Source of the DNA: Chlamydiia bacterium
GTDB lineage: Bacteria; Chlamydiota; Chlamydiia; Chlamydiales; JAAZZY01
Assembly: GCA_014239035.1 (NCBI GenBank)
Contig: JAAZZY010000001.1
Coordinates: 1 to 52,648 of the forward strand
DNA: 52,648 nt
Direction: 5' to 3'
Position numbers and translations under genes: made by a program. Shown piece by piece: positions 17,193 through 25,545 of this stretch (the stretch's first letter is position 1; every line of letters begins with the position of its first letter). The notes under the pieces were generated by a model. That model had not been told where the DNA came from. It saw nothing but the letters and a program-made list of their open reading frames with translations, and searched no databases.

Positions 17193-17972
17193 TTATGAAT
17201 AAGAGTATCTTGAGTAAACTTCATTTACAGCATCCCAGGCACCGTAGATTCCCACTCCAAAGCCAGCCAATGAGGAAACAACTCCTAAGCTAACTACTCC
17301 TCGTACTGGATCATCATCTGGAGCCTTATCAAGTGAAAGAACCTTCGTAACATAAGCCACCCCAATATTGATTACAGCTGAGGATACAGTTAAAGCGATG
17401 CTTTTCCAAGATGAGGTTAAAATATCTCTACTTGATATTCCTTTAAATTTGCTTGTCCTTAGAAGCGCACTTTGTAACCTTGATATTTCTTTAGATAAGT
17501 TTTTGACTTCTGCCTCAAGTCTTGGTTTAGCGAAAAAAAGTCCATACCCGAATCTGCTCTTCTCATATCTCAATTCAGCAGAAGCTTCAGATAGATTTTG
17601 GCGAACAGTAAGTATTCTTCCCTCGAGATCTTCAATTAGCTCCTCGGTATTTCCATCATGAAAATCTGCAATTACCTCCTCGGTATTTCCATCATGAAAA
17701 TCTGCAATAGGAAGCACTCCAAGAACTTCAAAGTCTCTATCACTCAGTATACCCTGACACAGCTCACATTTAGTATAATTTTCATTTCTATACCAGGTTC
17801 TAGCGCATTCTAAGTGCGCTGCTTGGCGAGACTCCTGATCCACAACGAACATCGTGTTTTTCTCTTCTTTCAATTCTGCACCTGGTGTGTGGCAGTAGAA
17901 ACAACGATCACAATCGTCAACCATATTGGGGACTTTATTCATTACTAATAAGTGTGCTCCTTCCAAACTCAT
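17193..17972 (-). CDS. RING-CH-like zinc protein with two C-terminal membrane segments
   Basis: A 259-residue protein I do not recognise as a named family member. It has four parts. First, a Cys/His cluster at residues 21-72: C21, C24, C27, H28, then HLEC (H53, C56) and CELC (C69, C72); H-x2-C-x12-C-x2-C with Trp60 is the second half of a RING-CH (RINGv) finger. Second, a perfect 12-residue tandem repeat at 89-112. Third, a predicted coiled coil at about 113-172. Fourth, two hydrophobic stretches at about 190-212 and 225-249. There is no signal peptide. A RINGv finger followed by two membrane helices is the plan of eukaryotic MARCH and viral K3-type ubiquitin ligases, and a paired hydrophobic segment also fits chlamydial inclusion membrane proteins. 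A secreted host-facing E3 ligase is inferred, not shown. ATG 17972 has AGAGG upstream. Confidence 0.6.
   Translation of the reverse strand: MSLEGAHLLVMNKVPNMVDDCDRCFYCHTPGAELKEEKNTMFVVDQESRQAAHLECARTWYRNENYTKCELCQGILSDRDFEVLGVLPIADFHDGNTEEVIADFHDGNTEELIEDLEGRILTVRQNLSEASAELRYEKSRFGYGLFFAKPRLEAEVKNLSKEISRLQSALLRTSKFKGISSRDILTSSWKSIALTVSSAVINIGVAYVTKVLSLDKAPDDDPVRGVVSLGVVSSLAGFGVGIYGAWDAVNEVYSRYSYS
17637..17708 (-). repeat. perfect 36-base tandem duplication inside the RING-CH-like gene
   Basis: Two adjacent 36-base units (17673-17708 and 17637-17672) encode IADFHDGNTEEV and IADFHDGNTEEL. They are identical except at the last codon, so the duplication is recent or maintained. It lengthens the linker between the zinc cluster and the coiled coil in frame. 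Confidence 0.9.
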
Positions 17973-18102
17973 AACTAAGCCTCTTAATGTTCTTATCCTA
18001 AGTCAGGTATAGCTTAAATTCACAATAAAATCAAGTAATTATTTAACCATCAAAAAACTAACTATAAGCATCTTAAGTTGAATTCCTAAAATATTCAGAG
18101 AT

Positions 18103-19449
18103 TTAGACGATAAAGCGATCATAAGAGCCATATTTTTCAATGATTTTACCCTTCTGCAGGCTAAATAAGATCATCAAAATAGCTACTCCTAGGCTAATCC
18201 AAGGTCTTCCAGAGCCTGGAGGCGCTGCAAAAGCGATAACATAGACAATAACCCATGCTCCTAAGACAGTGATGAAGAAGCGCACAGCTCGAATTACCTC
18301 AGCTAAAGCGACAAATGAGCTGACGACTGTTAGAGCACCAGTGACATAACAGAAGTCATTAACTAGAGGGGTCATATTGTAGAGCGTTGGTGAAACCATC
18401 AAATAGACACCACAGGCAGCAGTAACTAGTAGGTTCCAGGGAAGGGTTACTCCCCATCTTAAACACGAGAAGATCTGCCCTTTAGAATTTAAGAAACCCG
18501 GGGTCCTTTCATCTTTTGTGGCACCAGAGGGTAGTCCACCTTTCCAAAGAGTGTCCCACCAGCTTCTTCCTTTCTTACATTCAGAAAGAATGTATTGGCA
18601 GACGGCTATCACTTCATTGATAGCAAAGGTAATCATAAACATGCAGCATACAGCTGCAGCAAGACACCAGGTGCACCAGTGACCAACTATAATTGGCTGA
18701 CTACATACCAAAATAATACTTACAACACCAAGCGGCACAACTAGAATACCAAAGCATACGACAAGCCAGGGCATAGTGTACCAGCGGCGCACTCCCCCTT
18801 TAGCTCCAAGTAGAAATTCTAAAGAGTAGGCCATGGCCCCCATTCCTGCATCTGAGATAGGAAAAGACTGAGAGAGTTTTGAAGTGATTACTTTAATGGT
18901 TCCTTCTGCTCCAAAAAATGGGTCCCACATCACATCAATATATCCCAGCTGAAAAGCAGACATGTATCTGGCAAAAAACCAACTAACAACAGCTAAAACC
19001 ATTGTAGGCAATCTTTGAGGCCATGATGATGGATTGTACGTCCAGCCCGGAGGAATTTCAGGACCATCGTGAAGGGCTTCACCAGGAACACCAGGAATCA
19101 AAATAGAAAAAGCAATAATGAGTGACCCAACAAGTGTATCATTTAAATACATAATGCCCATTGGCGCCCAAAAAATAAGTGGGGCAAAGTTTAGCCAAAT
19201 CCCGACAATGGCTAAGCAATATGGAAAGAACTTACTTTTTGGAGAGAAACTAAATAGGGCAAAAAGCAGGACAACAACTCCCATGACCATATCGTTGATC
19301 ATCACCGTCTTACTGTGGCTTAAGTAGTCAAAAGAAATTGGCACAAAAAAGAGCCACAGGCCAAAGAAGACTAAAACAAATCGAGTCCAGATGACCTTTT
19401 CATGATGTTTGACCAGTTGATTGTAAGTTTCTTCTGAAAGATCAGCCAT
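18103..19449 (-). CDS. SPW-repeat / vitamin K epoxide reductase-like membrane protein
   Basis: A 448-residue polytopic membrane protein. The N-terminal quarter has two SPW-type repeats (helix pairs with WLFFVPI and WLNFAPL in place of SPW); a similar pair is at the C-terminus (YLMVSPTLY and PGSGRPW). Between them, at about 155-300, is a VKOR/DsbB-like unit with a periplasm-facing CxxC in GHWCTWCL. VKOR proteins regenerate disulfide-forming partners using quinones; here the redox pair suggests disulfide formation or quinone chemistry, but no fused thioredoxin domain is present. ATG 19449 has AAAGG upstream. It follows an epimerase gene by 11 bases, forming a two-gene operon. Confidence 0.72.
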   Translation of the reverse strand: MADLSEETYNQLVKHHEKVIWTRFVLVFFGLWLFFVPISFDYLSHSKTVMINDMVMGVVVLLFALFSFSPKSKFFPYCLAIVGIWLNFAPLIFWAPMGIMYLNDTLVGSLIIAFSILIPGVPGEALHDGPEIPPGWTYNPSSWPQRLPTMVLAVVSWFFARYMSAFQLGYIDVMWDPFFGAEGTIKVITSKLSQSFPISDAGMGAMAYSLEFLLGAKGGVRRWYTMPWLVVCFGILVVPLGVVSIILVCSQPIIVGHWCTWCLAAAVCCMFMITFAINEVIAVCQYILSECKKGRSWWDTLWKGGLPSGATKDERTPGFLNSKGQIFSCLRWGVTLPWNLLVTAACGVYLMVSPTLYNMTPLVNDFCYVTGALTVVSSFVALAEVIRAVRFFITVLGAWVIVYVIAFAAPPGSGRPWISLGVAILMILFSLQKGKIIEKYGSYDRFIV

Positions 19450-19460
19450 ATTTGGAGCCT

Positions 19461-20537
19461 TTATTTTTTACCGCATTTTTTTGCGAGCCATTTAGGGGCT
19501 TTAAGCATATTTATTTCATACCACTTAAGGGGATCTTTTTTCATATCCACAATCATTTTAGGTATTTCTTTTTCAACATCATACTTTGGCTGCCAATCTA
19601 AATACTTCTTAGCTTTAGAAATATCTAAAGTCCAGTTGTTGTCAGCAAGATCTATCATCCATGGGCGAATAAAAGTCTCTGGCATCCCAGGCAGCTTCCA
19701 TTGAAGCCAAGCTCCAATTTTTGCAACGATCTTAGGAATTCTCATTGTTGACATTTCGTTTCCATGACAACATTTAGAGATTAGCTTTTGGAGTTGGTCT
19801 GTGCTTAGCGTTTTACCTTCACCAATAAGTAGAGTTAGGTCAGGTGGAAGATCTTTTCTCTTTTCAACAGTGTGCTCTATAACATCTGTTAGATCCGATA
19901 AATGCATGAAAGGTGCTCCAGCTTTCAGGTTTCCAGGAAAAACCTTACTTTGCATTTGCTTTTCATAGATACGTTGGATCTGATTTGAAATAGGAATAGA
20001 ATGACACTCATCATCATAGCATCCTACAATCCTTAAGATGACACTTGGGATATTCCCTCTTTTAGTGTGAATGATCTTCTCTGTTTTAATTTTTGAAATA
20101 GGATAGTCCCAGTTTGCATCAATTGGAGAATCTTCATTAATTTTTTCACCCACTTTACAGGTCGACATTAAAAGCTGCGTGCTTGAGAAAATAAACTGCT
20201 CACATTCAAACTCTTGAAGATGATGCAGCATATGCTCTGATCCCCTTACAGTAATCACATCATATAGCTCTGGGTGATCTCCTGTAAAAGTATAGTAGGC
20301 TGCTAAATGCACCATAGAGATCACTTTATTTCCAAACTTATCTTTAAGCTCCTTGAACCCTTGAGCAATATTTTCCTCAGAAGATAAATCCATTTTTATA
20401 AAATGAAAGTTATCGAATTGTTGCTTTGGAGCCACTAAATCAAATCCTACGACCTGGTATTTTTTGGAAAAGCGTTCGATTGCACGCGATCCAATACGCC
20501 CACTACAACCTGTAATAATAACAACTCCTTCTCCCAT
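19461..20537 (-). CDS. NAD(P)-dependent epimerase/dehydratase (extended SDR)
   Basis: A 358-residue Rossmann-fold enzyme of the nucleotide-sugar epimerase class. The N-terminal nucleotide-binding motif is TGCSGRIG (GxxGxxG), and the catalytic YxxxK is YPISK about halfway. Substrate is unknown; the long C-terminal part is typical of extended SDRs. ATG at 20537 is preferred over ATG 20543 because AGAGGG lies about 7 bases upstream of it but only one base from the other. It is the first gene of a pair with the SPW/VKOR protein. Confidence 0.82.
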   Translation of the reverse strand: MGEGVVIITGCSGRIGSRAIERFSKKYQVVGFDLVAPKQQFDNFHFIKMDLSSEENIAQGFKELKDKFGNKVISMVHLAAYYTFTGDHPELYDVITVRGSEHMLHHLQEFECEQFIFSSTQLLMSTCKVGEKINEDSPIDANWDYPISKIKTEKIIHTKRGNIPSVILRIVGCYDDECHSIPISNQIQRIYEKQMQSKVFPGNLKAGAPFMHLSDLTDVIEHTVEKRKDLPPDLTLLIGEGKTLSTDQLQKLISKCCHGNEMSTMRIPKIVAKIGAWLQWKLPGMPETFIRPWMIDLADNNWTLDISKAKKYLDWQPKYDVEKEIPKMIVDMKKDPLKWYEINMLKAPKWLAKKCGKK

Positions 20538-20634
20538 ATACATTCCCTCTCTATCGGATATTTCTTAACATAATTTTCTTAATAGAATGCGCGCCATCAA
20601 ATTGCAAGGATAAATATTAGAAAGATCATCCCAT

Positions 20635-22425
20635 TTAGCTTCTTATACACTGCATGAGTGAAGAAGCTGCCACGATCCTCATAGACTGGGAAGGCTCATA
20701 GATCGCTTCCATTAAAAAGGGAATGGAGTCTTTGGCACCTATTTGTCCAACAATTGTGACAATCATTTCCTTAAGTCTGCGGTCTACTTGTGGATAGGCA
20801 TCATAGAGAATCTGTAAGGCCTTCTCTTCTTTTTTGAGCATAGCAACAAGTGCTGCTGCTTGTATGCGTTTATTCAGATCAGGATGATCAAAAAATGAGC
20901 AGATGAGGTCGAGCAGTTGAGCGCTTCCAGCTCTGATGAACTGCGGCATAGAGGCTAAAGCAGCATTGGAGTGATGGGTTTCTAAAAAATCAGAAATAGC
21001 ACCATATGCTCTGGGATCTTCTAAAACAGCTAGGAGATTTAAGAGGCAAAATTGAACCACTTCACTATGAACCATGCTGGGGACACCGCTGATTTGCTTT
21101 TCAAAATTATCAACGAGCTGCACTGGCCAGATTGTTTCCATAGGATAGGGCATACTAGCTTTAAACTGAGCTGTTTCGGGGTGCTGTAAAAAGTCAAAGA
21201 CTTGATCTTGCGCCTCTTTTACCCGAACTCGATGGACAAGCAGCTGCGCAGATAAGTTTAGCCTTACATATTTATCACTATGAGTTTGAAAAAATTCTTC
21301 TGCAAGATCTTGTGTATAAGGTAGTGAATAACCAATCAAAGATGCTGCTTGAAGCCTAATCTTTTGATTTGAGTGGTAAAGAAAATCTCGAAAGCAGTGT
21401 TTTTGATTTGAGCAATCACTGAGCATACAAACCCAACTAGCGAGCAGGGACAGTTCTTTATTTTCCCCTTCAATGATCGGCTGCATCAAGGCATCTACAG
21501 ACTCCCCATCAATCTGATTTATTCTTAGGTGACCAAGGCTTGTGAGCGCTTGAATTCTGACATCTAAGATAGGGTCATAGATCATAGCTTTGAGCAAGTC
21601 TAGATTCTCTTTAATTCCATAGTAAGCATAGGTATAGCATGCAATCAGCCGCTCAATGGCTTGCGAGCTTTGAGCAAGCTGCTCGAGCTCAGATCTCTCC
21701 ATAGAATCTTTTCCATCTAATAGAGCTAAGATTAAAGAGAGACGATCAAAATAAGAGAGGTTAGGATTTTTGAGCATCGATTCAGCAATGGGTTTGGCCT
21801 CTTCTCCTTTTACCCGAATAAGAACCTCTAGAGCTTTGCGTCTAACTGAGGGCATGCGTTCTCTCTCTAAGAGGTCAACAATTTCATCACATAAAACATC
21901 ATCTCCATGCGATAAGACAGCATTTAGCGCCATTTCTCTGACTGCAAAATTTGAATCATGAAAAGCTTCTTTTAAAGATTCAACACTGCTTGCATCGGTA
22001 AAGGCATCGGACACAGCATAGCGATACTGCTTAGAGAGGTATGGCTCTGAAAACTCTGCATAGTGAAGGACACCTTTAGCAACAAGCTCTAGAACCTGAT
22101 CTTCATACTTCTGATCTGGAAAATCTCTTGAAAATTGCTGCCATGCTCTGAGCAATTTTTTTTCAGATCCAATAGATGAGAGTGACTCGATATAGAGTTT
22201 ACGTAGATTAGATGAATATGGGAAACTTTCGATTGCTTGTGTTGAAAGACTTGCAGCTTCAGTATCATTTCTAATAAGTAGATGGTAACTAATTTTTTCT
22301 CTATAGAGCTTTTCTTTAGCCGAATCATACTCTTGATCAGAGTACAAGTTGGAGGCTACAAAAAAAACAAGGAGGAGTCTAACGCACGAGAGCAGAGATC
22401 TCTTTAAATTTTGAATGTTTAGCAT
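20635..22425 (-). CDS. exported HEAT-repeat protein
   Basis: It has 596 residues. An N-terminal signal-like segment (basic NLKRS then LLLVFFVASNLYS, about residues 8-29) is followed by a short TPR-like part and many HEAT-type helical repeats (for example VREMALNAVLSH, VRRKALEVLIRV, VRIQALTSLGHL, IRLQAASLIG, MRIVAASSLMQ). Such scaffolds bind other proteins; nothing catalytic is seen. It starts 47 bases inside the preceding isochorismatase-like gene, so it is the last gene of a tightly overlapped operon. Chlamydiae have other HEAT proteins of this kind; the function is unknown. Confidence 0.75.
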   Translation of the reverse strand: MLNIQNLKRSLLSCVRLLLVFFVASNLYSDQEYDSAKEKLYREKISYHLLIRNDTEAASLSTQAIESFPYSSNLRKLYIESLSSIGSEKKLLRAWQQFSRDFPDQKYEDQVLELVAKGVLHYAEFSEPYLSKQYRYAVSDAFTDASSVESLKEAFHDSNFAVREMALNAVLSHGDDVLCDEIVDLLERERMPSVRRKALEVLIRVKGEEAKPIAESMLKNPNLSYFDRLSLILALLDGKDSMERSELEQLAQSSQAIERLIACYTYAYYGIKENLDLLKAMIYDPILDVRIQALTSLGHLRINQIDGESVDALMQPIIEGENKELSLLASWVCMLSDCSNQKHCFRDFLYHSNQKIRLQAASLIGYSLPYTQDLAEEFFQTHSDKYVRLNLSAQLLVHRVRVKEAQDQVFDFLQHPETAQFKASMPYPMETIWPVQLVDNFEKQISGVPSMVHSEVVQFCLLNLLAVLEDPRAYGAISDFLETHHSNAALASMPQFIRAGSAQLLDLICSFFDHPDLNKRIQAAALVAMLKKEEKALQILYDAYPQVDRRLKEMIVTIVGQIGAKDSIPFLMEAIYEPSQSMRIVAASSLMQCIRS

Positions 22426-22921
22426 GGCCTAATAATTCAAATAATAGGGATTCTGTGCAAGTTATTCTAATATTTTTTTTGCACATCTCTTGAAGGGCTA
22501 TTTTTTTATGGTTAGGATCTCTAGAGGCTACACACTCATCTAAAACAATGACGTTCTTCCCCAACTCATTAAGATCAAATGCTGATTGCATAACACAAAT
22601 ATGAGACTCTATTCCAATTAATATCCAATAGTCTTTGTTTTGTGCCTCAATTGCTTTTGAAACCTCTGTGTCTTTTAGCGCTGAAAAAGAAGTCTTTTCA
22701 TACACTTGAGCATTAGAATTAAGAAGCTCTTTGAGCTCTGGCACTATAGAACCAAGGCCTTTTGGATATTGTTCTGTGACTATTAAGGGAAGATCTAAAA
22801 TATTAAAAGCATCGATTGCTAGCTTTAGATTTTTTTTAACCGCATCTGCTTGGTCCATATGCGGCAAGAGTTTTTCTTGCACATCAATAAATAATACTGC
22901 CACATTAGATTGATCTATCAA
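22379..22921 (-). CDS. isochorismatase-family cysteine hydrolase (YcaC-like)
   Basis: A 180-residue alpha/beta hydrolase of the isochorismatase/nicotinamidase superfamily. The catalytic triad is visible: Asp13 in LFIDVQEKL, Lys in YEKTSFSAL (about 76), and Cys in GIESHICVMQ (about 109). Its metal-site residues differ from true nicotinamidases, and a better nicotinamidase lies at 30.2 kb, so it probably acts on another amide or ester. The start is TTG 22921 or GTG 22903; neither has a strong ribosome site. It begins 2 bases after the HIT gene. Confidence 0.8.
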   Translation of the reverse strand: MIDQSNVAVLFIDVQEKLLPHMDQADAVKKNLKLAIDAFNILDLPLIVTEQYPKGLGSIVPELKELLNSNAQVYEKTSFSALKDTEVSKAIEAQNKDYWILIGIESHICVMQSAFDLNELGKNVIVLDECVASRDPNHKKIALQEMCKKNIRITCTESLLFELLGHAKHSKFKEISALVR

Positions 22922-22923
22922 CT

Positions 22924-23259
22924 CTATGCTAGCCCGTCGTTAAGTCTTCTTCCACCCAGTAAATGGAAATGGAGATGGAAGACAGTTTGACCTGCTAGTG
23001 AGCCATTATTAGTGAGAAGACGGTAACCCTCTTGAATATCAAATTCCTTTGCAAGCTGCTGAGCAACTTTAATAACTTCTCCTAAAAGAGGCATATCTTC
23101 ACTTGGCAAGCTCTGCAGATTTTTGATTTCTTTTTTTGGCACGATTAAAAGGTGAATAGGTGCCTGGGGTGCAATATCTTTAAAAGCAATCACACTCTCA
23201 TTTTCAAAGACTTTGTCACAAGGCACTTTCCCATCTATAATATCTTTAAAGATAGTCAT
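22924..23259 (-). CDS. HIT-family nucleotide hydrolase (Hint-like)
   Basis: A 111-residue histidine-triad protein. The catalytic motif HLHFHLL has His95, His97 and His99, with the preceding NNG and Q-x-VFH typical of the Hint branch, which hydrolyses purine nucleoside phosphoramidates. The N-terminal IFKDIIDGKVPCDKV fits the family. ATG overlaps the MYG1 stop by ATGA, so the two are coupled. Chlamydia has a HIT gene beside a MYG1-like gene as well (from memory, CT385-CT386). Confidence 0.92.
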   Translation of the reverse strand: MTIFKDIIDGKVPCDKVFENESVIAFKDIAPQAPIHLLIVPKKEIKNLQSLPSEDMPLLGEVIKVAQQLAKEFDIQEGYRLLTNNGSLAGQTVFHLHFHLLGGRRLNDGLA

Positions 23260-24128
23260 CCGTGTTTTTTTCCTCTTAAGGTGATCTGAAGAGCTTTGAG
23301 TGCATCTTCTTTAGTCTCCCAAACAGAGATAAAGCGTCCTTTATGACAAAAAATGGCCCCTTCTATACCAGAGACATTCCTGAGCTCTTGATCTAAAAGA
23401 CCTTCCCAGTCTTTCGGCAAAAGCTGACGCACTTTAATCTTCTCTTCTTGAGATGGGGGTATCCCCCTTAATTTCCAGTGAGAACCTGAGGGCATAACAA
23501 TAAATCTTGCTGGGTGATCCACTCCATTTAAATCAAAGAAACTCTCCATCCAAGGAATGCTGACATCAAACATTAAACATTCAGTATATTTTTTCATCGA
23601 TTCTTCGACAAGATGGCGACAAGAGATGTTGTATTTATATCTCATATGGAGTCTTTTAATATGACCGTATGTTAAATCGAGCGCATCAAAGAATGCCTGA
23701 TCCATCTCATCACTTGCGGCCCCATGTTCAATTGGCAAGAAATTAGAAATAATATTTGAAAAAGAGCAAAAACCTAGGGTTGTTGTTACGCGTCCATTAT
23801 CGAAGGCATCGACTCCACGCACTAGGCTGTTATTGAGTAAGTGATATTCTTTATCACTAATAACTTTTTGATTTTGCAGATATTTTAGGATCATTCCAGC
23901 GCTACTAAGCTCTCCTTGATAACTCACCTGATGATGATCAAATCGCTTGATCTTTTCATCATAGATCCCTCCGACATCACAGACATACTCACACTCTTTA
24001 AGGAGTTCAAGGTCTCTTGTGCGCACGATGGTATTTCTATCGATCAGTCCAAAAAGAAGCAGAAGAGCGCATGCTGTGACTTCGTCAGCATGGAAGGTTC
24101 CGTCGTGTGCTCCAAATGAATATTTCAT
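23256..24128 (-). CDS. MYG1-family (UPF0160) metal-dependent hydrolase
   Basis: It has 290 residues from ATG 24128; a GTG at 24137 is also in frame but unneeded. Family motifs: GAHDGTFHADEVTACALL at the start, DVGGIYD then RFDHHQ, SSAGMILKYL, and RGVDAFDNG. The DHH-like Asp/His cluster suggests a metal-dependent phosphodiesterase; eukaryotic MYG1 has been described as an exonuclease. It is the first gene of the MYG1 - HIT - isochorismatase-like - HEAT operon, where every junction overlaps or nearly does. Confidence 0.85.
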   Translation of the reverse strand: MKYSFGAHDGTFHADEVTACALLLLFGLIDRNTIVRTRDLELLKECEYVCDVGGIYDEKIKRFDHHQVSYQGELSSAGMILKYLQNQKVISDKEYHLLNNSLVRGVDAFDNGRVTTTLGFCSFSNIISNFLPIEHGAASDEMDQAFFDALDLTYGHIKRLHMRYKYNISCRHLVEESMKKYTECLMFDVSIPWMESFFDLNGVDHPARFIVMPSGSHWKLRGIPPSQEEKIKVRQLLPKDWEGLLDQELRNVSGIEGAIFCHKGRFISVWETKEDALKALQITLRGKKHG

Positions 24129-24233
24129 ACTTATCACTAAAAAAGTAATAATTTTATCCCTTGGAAATTAATTCACAACCTAATTTTTTCTATTTATCAT
24201 CTTTTCTAGGTAAATTCATGATGAAAATGGAGT

Positions 24234-25448
24234 TTAGAAGCCATATGAGATTCTGAAACCAAAATAGGAAAGCCTTTCATTAAAAAATTGACCATCTGGG
24301 GCAAAACCATTGTGCCATTCCATAAAAATCCTAAAACGACGTCCTGCACCTCGCAGTTTGCTCCATTCATACCCTGCAACGATAGTGGTGTCTAATGCCC
24401 AGTGGCGGGTCTCAGAGTTCATAAAATCTACAGCGACAAAGGCTTGACCGTACAACCTGTTATAGTGAACCACTTGCCTTAGAAAACGAAACTCCCCACC
24501 ATACTCTATATATAGAGGCTCCATGAAAAAGGTGTCATCTGTTCTAAAGATTCGCCCCATCCCCACGTAAGGTTTAATATTTTCTCTAAATAAATAAGCA
24601 ACAAAAAGGTCCACCCCTTCATAACTTGGGTTAAGGCGAACTAGATTGGGATTATTGACTAAAAGTTCATCTCCTAAGTGAGTAGAAACATGATAAACTC
24701 TTAATTGGCCTGACCAGTTTGCAATAGCCATAGTCACAGGTATCCCCAAAAGATAATCAGCATTTACAAACTCACTCCAGTCATTGCGCTCATTATGATC
24801 TATTCTAAAGAGAGCCCAAGAGGCTGCTTCTAAAGAAAATTGAAGCTTAGCATGTACTTTTCCCAAATCAATAAAACGGTATATCGGGAAAATATCTCCA
24901 AATGAAACAGCTACGGAATTTTTTCCTAGCATATCCGATGCTTCACCCCATTGCCATCTGTAGCTAATAGAGTTGAGCACTGCTCTAGGACTTGCGATAA
25001 GCGGGGGGAATAACACGGTGTTTTGAGGAAACCATATTCCTTTTACCCTAGGTTTTTTAGGCAAAGGCGGACAAACTACTTTTTTAGGTTCAGGAGGATC
25101 TATACCTTCTTTGATCTTCACACCCAGTATTCCTGGAGTTTTAGTAGCAATAGAGATAACTCCTGACCGAACTTCAACTTCTTTAGGAAGGCGGTAAAGG
25201 TATGCATAGCGATTATGAACAATGACTCGAACAGAGTAGCTTGGGTATGTATAATCCAACTTAGACTGGAGATACCCTTCAATATATTGGTCATTTAAAG
25301 TCAGACAATCTTGGTAGGAGTATTTGTCGCTAGCTTTCTCTGTAGCAATTCTTTTGCTGGGGTCTTCATCAGCTAAGATCTCCCCTGCCATGGAGATAAA
25401 AGCTACAAATATAATCCAAAGAAATATGTAATTATTTTTTGTAGACAC
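24234..25448 (-). CDS. DUF1207-type outer-membrane protein
   Basis: It has 404 residues. A signal peptide (about residues 6-26, ending AGEILAD) is followed by a soluble region with a Pro-rich basic stretch (PPEPKKVVCPPLPKKPRVKG, about 120-140) and then many amphipathic beta strands ending in FRISYGF, a C-terminal Phe typical of outer-membrane barrels. The strand pattern and the W-rich mid-part resemble DUF1207. GTG at 25448 is preferred although it lacks a ribosome site, because the next ATG (codon 20) would remove the signal peptide. Function unknown. Confidence 0.65.
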   Translation of the reverse strand: MSTKNNYIFLWIIFVAFISMAGEILADEDPSKRIATEKASDKYSYQDCLTLNDQYIEGYLQSKLDYTYPSYSVRVIVHNRYAYLYRLPKEVEVRSGVISIATKTPGILGVKIKEGIDPPEPKKVVCPPLPKKPRVKGIWFPQNTVLFPPLIASPRAVLNSISYRWQWGEASDMLGKNSVAVSFGDIFPIYRFIDLGKVHAKLQFSLEAASWALFRIDHNERNDWSEFVNADYLLGIPVTMAIANWSGQLRVYHVSTHLGDELLVNNPNLVRLNPSYEGVDLFVAYLFRENIKPYVGMGRIFRTDDTFFMEPLYIEYGGEFRFLRQVVHYNRLYGQAFVAVDFMNSETRHWALDTTIVAGYEWSKLRGAGRRFRIFMEWHNGFAPDGQFFNERLSYFGFRISYGF

Positions 25449-25545
25449 AATTTATATTTTTTTTCTGACCTAAAAATTTCCCTTCTATTTTCTTTGGATT
25501 GAAAAGACAAGTAAAAAAGAACATTTTAGATACGAAGCTTGCGCT

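Noticed and set aside
22379..22921. Second nicotinamidase
   Set aside because: It has the cysteine hydrolase triad but lacks the Asp-x-His metal motif seen in the real pncA at 30.2 kb.
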